DNA of 16,383 bases from Hamiltosporidium magnivora (Eukaryota; Microsporidia; Dubosqiidae): positions 1 through 16,383 of the forward strand of contig PITI01000229.1 in assembly GCA_004325065.1 (NCBI GenBank). The letters run 5' to 3'. A program made the translations under genes and the position numbers. The notes under the pieces were generated by a model that was not told the origin of the DNA, made no database searches, and saw nothing but the letters and a program-made list of their open reading frames with translations. Below, in pieces: positions 1 to 9,902 of this stretch (the first letter of the stretch is position 1; the number at the start of each line of letters is the position of its first letter).

Positions 1-83
1 GGAGAGCTTTTCCTGTTTACGAGCCTTCTGAGGAGATCTTTGGAAAATACCAACTTAAAAAATTTACATTCTATGTTCTCTTT

Positions 84-722
84 TTAAGCGGATCTAGGCT
101 TCTCTTTACGTGTTGCCTATTAATAGCATACTTGCGCAAATTGGATGATATGCGCAGCGTTCATAATTGACTCAGGTACATGAGCTCCTGCATATTCACC
201 GACTACTCGATTAATGAGATCCAGAACTTTACTATCAACCAATTCATTTGGATGTTTTCTAGTTCGGACCACCACTTTTCCAATTTCGTTCTCCGAGATT
301 TCTTTGATTTTACTCAAAAATTTATCTCTCAAGTTTATGTAATTCATGAAATCCGTCAGGGTGCGTGTATCAGCGAGACAAGTGGCGATTCTACGTCGCT
401 CTTCATTCTCTTCTGATTTTACTTCCCTTCCCATCTCACTTTGTGCTAAATTTTTTAGCACATCGAAAGTTTTAAAGCAACCGAATTTCCCACTATAGTA
501 CCTGTGAAGCTCTGTTCAGCCATTTCTTGGCATTCTTTCAAATCTTGTCTGCACTACAAAAATAAAAATTCGGAGCAATTCCTTTATGTCAGCTGTTAGG
601 GAATCGAATGTCATTTGCAATTCTATTAACCTTTTACCTTCAAGAATAGCTATAGTGCAGGGGTTTTTCGTTTTGTACAATGGATCGCATGAAAGACTGC
701 AATCGAAGAGAGAGGGAGTGTA
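84..722 (-). pseudogene. Decayed LINE-like ORF, region upstream of reverse transcriptase (tentative)
   Basis: Read on the minus strand, one frame stays open from 722 to 123, about 200 codons, broken only by a TGA at 516-518. It ends in two adjacent stops at 117-122, and similar-looking sequence continues in the same frame to a further stop at 84-86. No ATG opens it: the TAA at 723-725 lies just upstream. The product is charged and helical, with stretches such as SEENEERRRIATCLAD and ELVDSKVLDLINRVVGEY. After the double stop come residues like RKEKPRSA. This arrangement (a helical segment, a short NAA-type segment, then a basic KxPRxxW-like stretch) recalls the part of microsporidian and arthropod LINE proteins that precedes reverse transcriptase. 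No reverse transcriptase motif is in the window, because the reading direction leaves it at base 1. Identity is inferred from style and context only. It could instead be a broken gene of unknown family. Confidence 0.42.
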
Positions 723-1295
723 TTAGGCGAAGGTAAGGTGCTAATCCCACTATTTTGCATTTACTGCATGCTTAGTCTGGTGGTGGAGGTGTTGTTGATG
801 AATAGGAGGAGGAAGGTATGGAATTTGCGAGTAAGTGCTTTTTCCAGCGTTGCATTATTTAATAACTTTTACTTACTTATTCAGCTCGTTTGCACGCTTT
901 ATTTTATTATTTTTTGCTATTAATTATTTTTCTTAAACACATTTTTTTTCTAAGAAATTCATGCTTATGCTATTTTTTAAAGGTAAAAAATAACTAATAA
1001 ATAATTACTTTTTTCAAAAAATACTAACTAAGCATGTATTTTGAAAATCTACGTAATCAAAATCTCGAATATATTGACTGTAACGCTTATATAAAAAGAT
1101 TTATCATATACTATATTTTTTAATGAATCACACTGCTGATATATTTATAGGAGTAAAAATAAAAATATATACATTTAAAACGTAAGATGATTTCATTTTT
1201 CTTCCTAAAAACAACCAAGAAAATTAAAGAGTTTGCAGATCAAATTTATAAAAAATTATTTTCATTAAAAATAATAATTTATAGGCCTTTATTCT
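723..1295. other. Intergenic spacer upstream of DNA2
   Basis: I see no gene here. The left part (to about 900) is somewhat GC-richer, like the decayed frame beside it, and may be more of the same remnant. From about 900 the sequence becomes very AT-rich. The last bases before the DNA2 ATG (AGGCCTTTATTCT) contain the palindrome AGGCCT, but I recognise no defined promoter element. Confidence 0.5.
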
Positions 1296-4200
1296 ATGAA
1301 GAGAATTAACAATATTTCTTGGGAAAGTTCACCGCCAAGCGAAAGTAATACAAAGAAAACTATAAATAAAGAGATTACAAGTATTCTAAAAATTCCAGAA
1401 AAAAATGAAAAAGCAGAAATGAGAACGAACTTTTGGTTTAATGAAGCAAAAAAAGTAAAGTTTTTAACAAATATTTTCGATCTCAATAATAATAAGACCC
1501 GTTCAACAGAAAATAATAGTTGTTCGAAGAATATACTTCATATTCCAAGATCTGCTTCGTCAACACAACAATTAGAAAACTGTTTGGATACAACACATCA
1601 ATCATTTTCCGGTAGATCTATTTCTGAATCTGTTTCTTCAACATTACAAATGAAAAACTGTTTTGATACGACACACCAATCATTTTCTGGTAGAAATATA
1701 TCAGAATCTACCGATATAACCGATAAAATTCACATGCAAGAGGAAAGTGATTATGATCTGTTTGATATAAACAGCGACCTGTTTTCAGATGATAAAAAAG
1801 AATATTTTAAAATTCAAATTAAAAAAATTGTTAGAACCAAAGAAACAGTAAAACTTTTTGGAGAAAAAATACTTTTTGTAATTTCTGGAGATTGGATTGA
1901 TTTGGATTTCAAAATTAACATGAAAATTATTGTTTTTGAGTGCTACTGCTGTAAAAATATCGAAAATATAAAATATTCTAAAAAGAAAATAAATTCTCAT
2001 ACCTCCTTTAGCACACCCAATGAATTCTCAAACAAGGAAATTTCAATAAAAGATGTCCAAAAGATTGTTTACATAAATAACAATAATTACTATTTAATTG
2101 TCGAAGATGAAATTCTTTCGGTCACAAAATTTTGTTTGGCTATAAAATGCATTTATGCACCAATTTTTAGCTACAATGTATCAGATATTTCATTTAATTA
2201 TTCACATCCATCTATGGTTATAGGTGTGATTCTACATGGTACTATGGAGGAATGCATGTCAAAAAATAATTTTACAATGAAATTTATTTTGGATTATTCA
2301 AGAAAATCTATAAAAGAAAATGTTTTAAATATTTATTTATGCAATTCCGATGAAAAAAAAATATTAAATGAAATTGTTAAAAACATAAAACTTATATTAA
2401 AACTGGGAAATAGAAATTTGAAAGTTATTGAAGTCGAAAAAAAATTGGTTTCCTTAAATTTTTTTCTCAAAGGAAATGTAGATTGTATTATTAAAAACGA
2501 TAATCACATAATTCCTGTTGAATTGAAGACAGGAAAATATAAAGATTTAACACATAGAGTTCAAGCAATTCTTTACCATTTGATGATGAATGAGAAATAT
2601 TATAAAACTCAAAATCACAGTTTTTTATACTATTTATGCGATAACGAATTAAAGAGGATTGAAGCGAATCACGAAGAAATAAAAAATATCATAATGATAC
2701 GAAATAAAGTCGCAATATTAAATTATGACAAAATTATGGATTTTAATTTGCATAAAGAAATTTCATTGGAAAATAATTATCTGGATTTTGAAAATAATAT
2801 TTTTTTAAATAAAATCGAAATGAAAGAGACATCAAATGATTCTAAAAATATCGATGAACGGTTGATTTCAAATTCACCCTTTGTAATTGAGGGTATATTT
2901 AAGGCCGATTGTAAATGTAACGACACAGAATATTGTAAAATTGTAGAAAAATTTTACAATAAATCTGATCTGAGGAGTCAATTTTTACAAATGATGTGGG
3001 AATCTATCAATCAAGAAGAAGTTTATCAGAAAAAACAACTATATTATGAAACAACATATATTTCACAAAAAAATGAAGTCGTTGTATTAAAATTTAAAGA
3101 AAATTATGAATTAAATATATATAAATCAGATTTTGTTGAAATAAGTACTTCATTTGAGACAAAATTATGTAATGGAACCATAATTGAAATCAATGATACA
3201 CATTTAGTTCTTAGGGTTAAAGAAAATATAGATTTGGATTCCTATAAACAATTAAACGTTTCACTTGGAAAAAACCATTTTTTCTACAAATTTTTAAGAT
3301 TTTCTCTGCTGAAATATGCGACAGAAATAAAAGATATTTTATGTTTTAATAATTCCATCGTCGAAAATATGCACGCTAATGAAGAAATAAAAGAAAAATT
3401 CATGATACCGGAATGTTTTAAAAAGGAATTCAATAATCTAAATCACCAACAAAAAATGGCAATTCATTTAGCGTTGAACTGTGATAATTTCCATTTAATA
3501 CATGGAATGCCCGGAACAGGAAAATCTTCAATAATTGCAATGCTGATTGAAATTCTGTGTCATTATAAAAAGAAGGTATTGCTGGTTTGTTATACGAATC
3601 TTGCGCTTCAAAATGTAATTTTAAAATTGAAAAGCGTCAGTATTTATAGATCGAAAAAAGAATCTTTGAATAATTTTAAAAGTGTAAATGAAATAAAAGA
3701 ATATTTTGATAAAATTAATTTGGTCGCAAGTACTTGCTATGGATTTACAGATCCTATTTTTGTTGAAAGAACATTTGATTATTGTATTATAGACGAAGCA
3801 TCACAGCAACATTTACTTCTAACACTTATACCTATTTATATGAGTAAAAGGTTTATTTTAGTAGGCGATCATCTACAACTGACTCCTTTGATATATAAAT
3901 CCAAAGAACTTGGAATAAGTTTGTTTGAATATTTTATATCTAATGGATATGAAAGGATAATTCAAAAAATCAAATCTAGAATTGAAGTTAAAAATAAACC
4001 AAAAATTGTTAGTTCTGAGAATTCTGATTGCAGCAGTTTAGAAAATTTTGATTTTTTAACTTCTGATAATTCGGATTTTCAAACAAATACTTCTGAAAGA
4101 AAAGAATTGAACAAAATCGAATTCGATAATGGAAATTCTTCGTTAAAGAATATCAAGAAAAATGATTTTAAGAATAATTCAATTGTAAATAACCATATGT

Positions 4201-4763
4201 GTGTAAAGAATAGCAACAAAATAGATTTTAATCAAATGGAATTTAGCAATAGCAGTAAATTATTTTCTTCGGAAAATAATTCGTTTGATGAAAATTTTCA
4301 AAATAAAAATGTGACTGAATTGACCGTTCAATATAGAATGTGTCAGAATATTATGAAAATATCAAATTCATTATTTTATTCTAATAAAATGTCGATGGGT
4401 GGTAAACATACAGGGTATTCGAAATTTATTGATTCAACCAATTTAGATTCAATAAAATATTTTAAAAGTATAAAAAACTGTGTTGTTCTGTGCTATTTTA
4501 ATACCAAAGTACATGAACTAAGAAAGTTAGTGGACAAGTCTGTAATTGTAGAAACTGTAGATAGATTTCAAGGAAGTGAAAGTCCATCTGTTATAGTTGT
4601 GTTCGATCCAATTGTAGATTGTGAGGTAATGAATTCTAGACAAAGATTAAACGTTGCATTAACAAGAGCTAAGACCGAACTCATTTTATTAGGGAATCGT
4701 CTGCTGATGGAAAAAATCCCAGTTATAAAAAAACTGTTAGATGAATTACAAATTAATAAATAA
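1296..4763 (+). CDS. DNA2: Dna2-type ATP-dependent nuclease-helicase
   Basis: A 1155-residue nuclear enzyme that, by family, cleaves 5' flaps during Okazaki-fragment maturation and resects DNA ends. The nuclease half carries C280, H314-G-T, D396 (GNVD), E409-x-K411 (PVELKTGK) and the QAILYHL helix, the RecB-like metal site. C280 with C539, C541 and C547 fits the four-cysteine Fe-S cluster of Dna2. The helicase half has Walker A at 737-745 (GMPGTGKSS, K743), DEAS at 833-836, GDHLQLTPL from 857, QYR at 1012-1014, DRFQG at 1089-1093 and RLNVALTRAK ending near 1126, the full SF1B set. The start is the first ATG after an in-frame TAA at 1275. The length is close to animal Dna2 and shorter than the yeast protein. 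Oddities are a duplicated 26-residue unit near the N-terminus, an Asn/Ser/Lys-rich insertion at about 895-1004, and one residue fewer between the second and third cysteines. The gene is intact and intronless, and no neighbour shares its function. Confidence 0.95.
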   Translation: MKRINNISWESSPPSESNTKKTINKEITSILKIPEKNEKAEMRTNFWFNEAKKVKFLTNIFDLNNNKTRSTENNSCSKNILHIPRSASSTQQLENCLDTTHQSFSGRSISESVSSTLQMKNCFDTTHQSFSGRNISESTDITDKIHMQEESDYDLFDINSDLFSDDKKEYFKIQIKKIVRTKETVKLFGEKILFVISGDWIDLDFKINMKIIVFECYCCKNIENIKYSKKKINSHTSFSTPNEFSNKEISIKDVQKIVYINNNNYYLIVEDEILSVTKFCLAIKCIYAPIFSYNVSDISFNYSHPSMVIGVILHGTMEECMSKNNFTMKFILDYSRKSIKENVLNIYLCNSDEKKILNEIVKNIKLILKLGNRNLKVIEVEKKLVSLNFFLKGNVDCIIKNDNHIIPVELKTGKYKDLTHRVQAILYHLMMNEKYYKTQNHSFLYYLCDNELKRIEANHEEIKNIIMIRNKVAILNYDKIMDFNLHKEISLENNYLDFENNIFLNKIEMKETSNDSKNIDERLISNSPFVIEGIFKADCKCNDTEYCKIVEKFYNKSDLRSQFLQMMWESINQEEVYQKKQLYYETTYISQKNEVVVLKFKENYELNIYKSDFVEISTSFETKLCNGTIIEINDTHLVLRVKENIDLDSYKQLNVSLGKNHFFYKFLRFSLLKYATEIKDILCFNNSIVENMHANEEIKEKFMIPECFKKEFNNLNHQQKMAIHLALNCDNFHLIHGMPGTGKSSIIAMLIEILCHYKKKVLLVCYTNLALQNVILKLKSVSIYRSKKESLNNFKSVNEIKEYFDKINLVASTCYGFTDPIFVERTFDYCIIDEASQQHLLLTLIPIYMSKRFILVGDHLQLTPLIYKSKELGISLFEYFISNGYERIIQKIKSRIEVKNKPKIVSSENSDCSSLENFDFLTSDNSDFQTNTSERKELNKIEFDNGNSSLKNIKKNDFKNNSIVNNHMCVKNSNKIDFNQMEFSNSSKLFSSENNSFDENFQNKNVTELTVQYRMCQNIMKISNSLFYSNKMSMGGKHTGYSKFIDSTNLDSIKYFKSIKNCVVLCYFNTKVHELRKLVDKSVIVETVDRFQGSESPSVIVVFDPIVDCEVMNSRQRLNVALTRAKTELILLGNRLLMEKIPVIKKLLDELQINK
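1557..1712 (+). repeat. In-frame 78-bp tandem duplication within DNA2
   Basis: Two adjacent 78-bp units (1557-1634 and 1635-1712) encode a 26-residue repeat, residues 88-113 and 114-139. The shared core is DTTHQSFSGR followed by [SN]ISES, with an NC dipeptide before it. The units differ by several substitutions, so the duplication is not brand new. It lies in the low-complexity N-terminal tail ahead of the nuclease domain, where Dna2 proteins vary widely, and is rich in Ser and Thr. Its role is unknown. Confidence 0.9.
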
Positions 4764-4764
4764 A
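4755..4764 (+). promoter_or_regulatory. Possible polyadenylation signal overlapping the DNA2 stop
   Basis: The sequence AATAAATAAA holds two overlapping AATAAA hexamers, and the TAA stop at 4761-4763 lies inside it. Polyadenylation signals that overlap or touch the stop codon are reported for microsporidian genes with very short 3' untranslated regions. In sequence this AT-rich the hexamer also arises by chance, so the call is tentative. Confidence 0.35.
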
Positions 4765-6490
4765 TTTTTAGATTCAAAGTTAAGAGATTAAATTTTTGAA
4801 AGTATTTTTTTTACATTGCAAGAAACCTACAATATTGCAAATATACAGTAGAAATCTTATATAAAATAAATTTTGAAATGTATTTTTTTCCAAGACAGTG
4901 AATTTTAACTGGTAGAATCATACTGTAGATTTCGGCTTAATATAAATTTTTGAAATAAATATTTTTCTCATTCTAATAACTTGAATAATAAACTCATAGT
5001 ATAGAATCCTTTGTAAAAAATTTAAAATATTTCTATTTTTTTCTGCGTTTAATGAAATTGCAATTTGAAAGCTGTATTATATAAGTTATAGTAAGTATAT
5101 TTTTTTGTCTTCGAATAAATGCTCAAATCTTTTTATGGTATAAAAAAATACAAATTGATTTTTAATAACGAAGCCAATTGAATCTTTCTTGTAAATAATT
5201 TTCATAAGTTTAATTAAACTTTAAATATTGAAAATACTTCTATTCTCATGAATTCCAGAAGAATATGAGATATTGTTTGTCTTGAATTTTTCAATCTAAA
5301 ATTTGTGTAATAAAATATTTGGAGCTATTTAAATTAAACTTTTAGATTGGCAGAAGAGATAATTTCATGCCAGTTAAGTAGTCTGGTATCTCATTAGAGT
5401 CTAAATTATAAATTTTCGAGAAATTTTCAATCTAAGAGACAAATATTTAAAACAGAACACAAAAAACATAGTCTGATAGCTCGGTTTGCATATAAAGACT
5501 TAATTCGTAGCAAAAAATGCCAAAAATTGAAAAAGACAACTAGAATGCTACTACAGTGATGGGAAATTGTGAAAGACTTATATAAGTAAATATTTACATA
5601 GAGAAGAAAATGCAATTCCATTTCTAAATTTTAATTATGAATTTCCTCTTGTTTGTAGATATAAATACCAAATCTTCTGTATCAATTCAAATACTAAAAA
5701 GAAAATTTAACATAAAATAATATGTTGATAAAACAAATAATATGATAAAAAGCAAATATCGATATTTATTTTTGAATTTTCACCAAGAACAAGAATACTT
5801 GTTTGTTGTTTTATTAATACCTACATGATTTTTAAAGGTCAAATTACCTTGTAAATACAAATTCAGTCTTTAATACTCTAAATAAAATCAAATTTGAATG
5901 TTTAACATAAAAAAGTAGATTAATTATATTCTTACTTATTCAAATCTGGAAAAGTTTTTAATAATACTTAAAATTTTTCCTGGAGTAAGATAAAATTATA
6001 GATTTAATTTCATCTGATTTTAAATTTAACTTTTATGATACATAATCCAATATTCTAATATAAATAACTATAAATACCACGAATACAATTTTATTTCTAA
6101 ATAGCAGACAAAATGAAAATTCAAACTAATTAGATTTCTTAATATATAAATATTTTTTAATCGATACAAAGCAAGAAAAATTCAAATATGATAGAAAATA
6201 CTAATTAAATGCATCAAATACAGATAAACTGTCAAATCTGAGCCCATAATTCAGTGGAGATAAGTTTATTTCTTATATTTATAGTTATTTTGTAAATATA
6301 TCTACCAAATTTCATTTTTAGAATTCCATGTTGTTCTTTATAAAAAAAATTGATTAATAACAATTTTAGACGATGAAAATATTTTGAATTCCAATGATCT
6401 GAATTTAACCAATTGCGTATATACGTAAATAAATAGTAGAAGGCAAATATAAATTGTATAAAATAGAATCTCCATTTAAAAATCATATCC
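4765..6490. other. Long AT-rich spacer without recognisable genes
   Basis: About 1.7 kb of very AT-rich DNA. Short open frames on either strand (for example minus-strand frames near 5427-5621 and 6232-6486) have low-complexity, Phe/Ile/Lys-rich translations and no family signature. I treat them as chance. No RNA gene, terminal repeat or copy of the dispersed repeat family was seen here. Confidence 0.6.
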
Positions 6491-7185
6491 TTGAAAAAAT
6501 GTGGTATAAGTTATATTGTTTTTATGAAGTAAAGCAGTCTAAGTTTACATAGATATCTTTCCCCCCTCGAATATTCCATGAGTATCGCTTATGATACATA
6601 CACGCCTAATCTTTCAATCAAAGAATTGGCTAGAACCCATTTAATGTGCTTGCGTTGCTCGAGTTCGTTAATGTAAGTTTCCTAGCGCGCGTTTGCAGAT
6701 CAAGATTCATCGTTTAGGTTCTACACGATCAAGTACATCCTCATTTGCTATGTAGTGTTCAAACCGAGTTAATTTTCAGCTAAAATATATTTCGGCGACT
6801 TTATTTCATACCCGGAATCTTTCAAAAAAATACCAATGTATATAACTTGATACTTGGCTTTTCTGTGTTTTTAAAGGGTTTTTTTATGTATTTTCAAACA
6901 GCCGAGTTTTCTAATCCGAGTGAGCAAGGTTAGGTTTCCATTATTTTATACAGCAATTACCCATGAGTTCAGACCTAATTCCAAATATAGTTAAATAAAA
7001 AACTAATACGTGTTTGTAAGAAGTTTCATGATTTTATAAATCATCTCCTGATCCTACAAAACCTTAGAAATAAAGCAAAAGTAATATGGCTTTAAACCCA
7101 ATAAAAATACAAATTGTGACTTGACATCACCTTAGTCTAATTATTGCAGAATAAATACATTTTAATTTGGTTATTATATCTCATA
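6491..7185 (+). repeat. Dispersed repeat family, copy 1 (most diverged)
   Basis: This roughly 700-bp segment aligns along its whole length with the copy at 7656-8384, but with many substitutions and small gaps. Clear anchors are GCAGTCTAAGTTTACATAGA near 6534, GAGTTCGTTAATG near 6661, CAGCTAAAATATATTTC near 6778, ATCCGAGTGAGCAAGGTTAGG near 6914 and TTGGTTATTA near 7168. It is markedly more AT-rich than the other copies, as expected of an older copy. No reading frame runs through it. Confidence 0.75.
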
Positions 7186-7655
7186 ATAAAAAGACGACTG
7201 TCTCATCTATTATATTCAATTATATAATCGAATAATGTGATGATGACTAATATCTCGAAATGTTTAATTAGTTCTAAAATCTAAGACATTACTAATAGTG
7301 TTACGATAAAGGATAAGACTCTTGTCATTTTTCAATACATCTTGCATAATCAATAATAATGTGCAGAAGTAGAACAAGAAACACTTCGAAACTTTTGATA
7401 GGGTCAAAAAATATTTCATTTAATATTTTTAAGAAACTTTTTTAAGCCGTAGTAATTAAATAGTAATAATAGCACTAGTAACTATTTTTTAACTTACAAG
7501 ATTAAGATTTAATCGTTTAAACATATTGATCGGATATTATTTTAGAGTTGTTGCTAATAAATGAAAAAATAAAGAACATAAATAGGTTAAAAGCACATTT
7601 CGAATCAATTTATTTATATTTAGAGCAACATTATTATAATTTTTTTTAATATAAT
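7186..7655. other. AT-rich spacer between two repeat copies
   Basis: About 470 bp separate two same-orientation copies of the dispersed repeat. It contains no open frame of note and no recognisable motif. The left boundary of the following copy is soft, so the last tens of bases here may belong to it. Confidence 0.5.
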
Positions 7656-8384
7656 CTTTATTTAAAAGTATCACATCTTTTTTAAAACAGTGGCAAGTTT
7701 TATAGTTGTTTCCATGACATTTATGCAGTTCTAGGTTTAACATAGATGACTTCTATCCCAACACTCCATCAGTACCCCCTGTGATACCTAAATCTCAAAG
7801 CCTTTCATCTACCAGGTGTGTAGAACCTAATTAGTAGGCGAGGCAGTTGCCCGGAGTTCGTTAATGTCCGTTGCATGGAGTGTGATTGAAGGCCGAGGCC
7901 CCCCTGGGCTCCCCCAAGACTATGCAGCATTCCCACTTACTCTACACTTTCTGAACCCAATAAACGTCTAGCTAAGATATATTTCAAAGATTTACATGGG
8001 GTCCACCTAGACAGTGCAATGTCATACGAACAGGTATAACCTGCTACTTAGCTTTCCTGGCTTTATATGGTTTTTTGTTTTGTATCTCCCAGGCGCTAAG
8101 TCTTCTAAACCGAGTGAGCAAGGCTAGGTTTCTATGCTTTTACATGGCAATTACCTACATGTTCAGCTGCGATTTGCAATCCGGTTAGATAAAAAACTAC
8201 AAATAAATTTGTAGAAAAGGTTTCTCCGTTTCTTAGACAACTGTTCCTCATAACAACTCCCATGGAACAACCGAAGATGAGGTGTGGTTTTACTCCCACC
8301 AAAAATCCAAACAATGACCTCACACCAGTTCCACACACTCATTGCCAAGCAGAAAGTTTTTTATGTGGTTATCCTCACTCCACC
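7656..8384 (+). repeat. Dispersed repeat family, copy 2 (best preserved full copy)
   Basis: A roughly 730-bp repeat running from CTTTATTTAAAAGTATCACA to a right end near CTCACTCCACC. It matches the window-end copy at about nine bases in ten by eye, and the inverted copy at 11293-12012 clearly but less well. The centre (about 7740-8000) is strikingly GC-rich for this genome, with runs such as GGCCCCCCTGGGCTCCCCC at 7898. All six frames are broken by stops, and differences between copies show no codon periodicity, so it is probably non-coding. The ends are not obvious inverted or long direct repeats, so the element class is undetermined. Short minus-strand frames at 8132-8348 lie inside it and are probably chance. 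Confidence 0.88.
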
Positions 8385-8644
8385 TATATAATAAGGAATA
8401 ATTATAGTCAATTTAAATAAAAAAATTAATAAAGATAACTGAGAAATTTTGCAGCGAATGAAAGACTAATGCATTTTACGTTAAAAATTTTATCAAAAAA
8501 TGAAAAAAACCTAACACACTTCAACCTAATTAATAAAGATGCATACAATAAAATATTTGGTAACAAAAATGAGCAAAAAGGAATAAATGGCTCAAAGCTA
8601 AAAAATATAAAGTATAATAGAGCAGAATAATAAAAAAAAAATAA

Positions 8645-9016
8645 AAGATTCTACGGAAAATATACGAACCAATAAGAAACAAGCAGGGAGAGTGGAGAAA
8701 TCGCACAGAAATCGATCACCAACATTCATATCAAAACACAGGATTTCAATAGAGTTTAAAATAACCAAACTCAGATTACTGGGCGATGTTGAACGGATGC
8801 CAGAGAACAGAGCTTCAATAAAAAGTATATTTATTTACAGCCGAGGGTCGAAGAATTCCTTCTCCCCAAAACTGGATCGCTAGATGATGTCAAAAAAGAT
8901 TTTAATAACCTTGGTATAGACGAAATAAAAAGTTTGCGCTTGATCGTGGCAAGTGGAGGTTATTAGAAAATGAGGCAGTTGTTCTTAATTGGGCTGTAAT
9001 TCCATTGAGTAATTAA
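8645..9016 (+). pseudogene. C-terminal remnant of an RTE-like LINE reverse-transcriptase ORF
   Basis: Piecing the frames together by eye gives a sequence of segments typical of the end of arthropod RTE-like LINE proteins. First comes ILRKIYEP...GEWRNR (8648-8704), matching the usual LRxIYGPv...GxWRxR. Next is LRLLGDVERMPENR (about 8770-8815), matching LxWxGHVxRMPxxR. Then come LDDVKKDFNNLGID (8880-8921) and ALDRGKWRLLENEA (about 8935-8980), matching WxDDVxxDLxxLGI and DRxxWRxxxxEA. The frame changes at least three times, so the gene is dead. The last frame stops at 9014-9016. Upstream catalytic reverse-transcriptase motifs are absent, consistent with 5' truncation at insertion. The repeat copy ending at 8384 lies 260 bp upstream. 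Confidence 0.75.
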
Positions 9017-9025
9017 GTAATTAAG
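9009..9025 (+). repeat. Short tandem tail at the LINE 3' end
   Basis: GTAATTAAGTAATTAAG is two units of an 8-base repeat lying at the stop of the LINE remnant. RTE-like LINEs usually end in short simple repeats rather than poly(A), so this may be the original 3' terminus. In AT-rich sequence a chance repeat of this length is possible. Confidence 0.4.
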
Positions 9026-9470
9026 AAGAAAGAAAATATGCTAATTCAAAATATATCCGAAAATTTTATTCTGAAGTTTTATTAAGAAATTGCTAATTTG
9101 ATGCTATATTGGCAAATATGAAATTCTGAAAATTATACGAGTAAACAAATCAGACGAGGTTATAAAAGTACCGGTAAAAATATTGAAATTATTCCACAGA
9201 TGATGAAGACTAGAAGATAAATCAATCTATTCATCCTTCTTTTTCCCCAAATTTAAAATTAAGTCCGATTCTACTGGTTAGAGCAAAAATGTTTTAATAG
9301 GACAACAATAGCAAAACGAAAAATATATTATGCTAATATGAATAACATAATATTCTTTCAAATAATTGATTTATAAAAAATATTATTAATTTAAGATTAA
9401 ATATGGAATTATAACAATACTTATAAAAAATTTTTTTATTATCAAATCAGTAAAAGTATTGACAATAAAT
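9026..9470. other. AT-rich spacer
   Basis: About 440 bp with no gene, repeat copy or motif that I can recognise. It separates the LINE 3' end from the convergent membrane-protein frame. Confidence 0.5.
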
Positions 9471-9902
9471 TTAAACGATAAATTTCTCAGTTGTATAGTA
9501 ATAAAAACAGTAAAATCCAAACAAAATACCTGCATCAAATATAAGTATAGCGAGTGTTACAATTTTGTAAACAGATAAATTTCTGAAAGACAGACACTCT
9601 GTCCACTCTATTAATCTCCCAAAGGAAATAAAACAATAAATTAATTTAAGAATTACAAAAACCAATATACAAAATAATATTTTTTTAGAATGCTTTTCTC
9701 TTAGTGTGATAATCTCTACTGAGTTTATAACATACGAAGAAAGAAGTAAAAAAACAAACAAAAAAAGCCTTATAATGTCTTTTGTTCCGAAATTAGTATC
9801 ACTTTCTTCATCTGTATTTATAGATCTGTTGGACGGCAAAAGAGGTCTATAATTTTCAGGTATGGATACAATCTCGCATTCAAATATCATTGAGGAACTC
9901 AT
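9471..9902 (-). CDS. Possible membrane protein, three predicted membrane segments
   Basis: Starting at the first ATG (9902) the frame encodes 143 residues. I do not recognise the family. The first 42 residues are polar, with a SxPENYRPLLPSNRS stretch and an acidic TDEESD patch. Three hydrophobic segments follow at about 43-62, 75-95 and 112-136, separated by short charged loops (TLREKHSKK, GRLIEWTECLS). This regular layout with charged loops is better ordered than chance AT-rich sequence. The frame is also open 20 codons upstream of the ATG (back to about 9962), and that stretch encodes another hydrophobic segment, LILFFLNYIFVWIFI. No ATG precedes it and an in-frame TAA lies just beyond. Either the true protein has three segments, or a fourth has lost its start or sits behind an unseen exon. 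No operon partner is visible. Confidence 0.5.
   Translation of the reverse strand: MSSSMIFECEIVSIPENYRPLLPSNRSINTDEESDTNFGTKDIIRLFLFVFLLLSSYVINSVEIITLREKHSKKILFCILVFVILKLIYCFISFGRLIEWTECLSFRNLSVYKIVTLAILIFDAGILFGFYCFYYYTTEKFIV

Noticed and set aside
738..923. Plus-strand open frame of 61 codons
   Set aside because: It opens with GTG rather than ATG, its translation is low-complexity hydrophobic, and it has no supporting context in a eukaryotic genome.
1785..2000. Minus-strand frames inside DNA2 (also 1289-1486 and 4568-4777)
   Set aside because: They are antisense shadows of the DNA2 coding frame, with Phe-rich translations and no independent support.
7853..7872. tRNA-like T-arm (CGGAGTTCGTTAATGTCCG)
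   Set aside because: No cloverleaf with acceptor, D and anticodon arms can be built around it, and a conserved B-box position is wrong. It is recorded only as a conserved stem in the repeat.
8132..8348. Two overlapping minus-strand frames inside repeat copy 2
   Set aside because: The corresponding frames in the inverted copy are interrupted and the substitutions show no coding pattern, so they are probably not genes.
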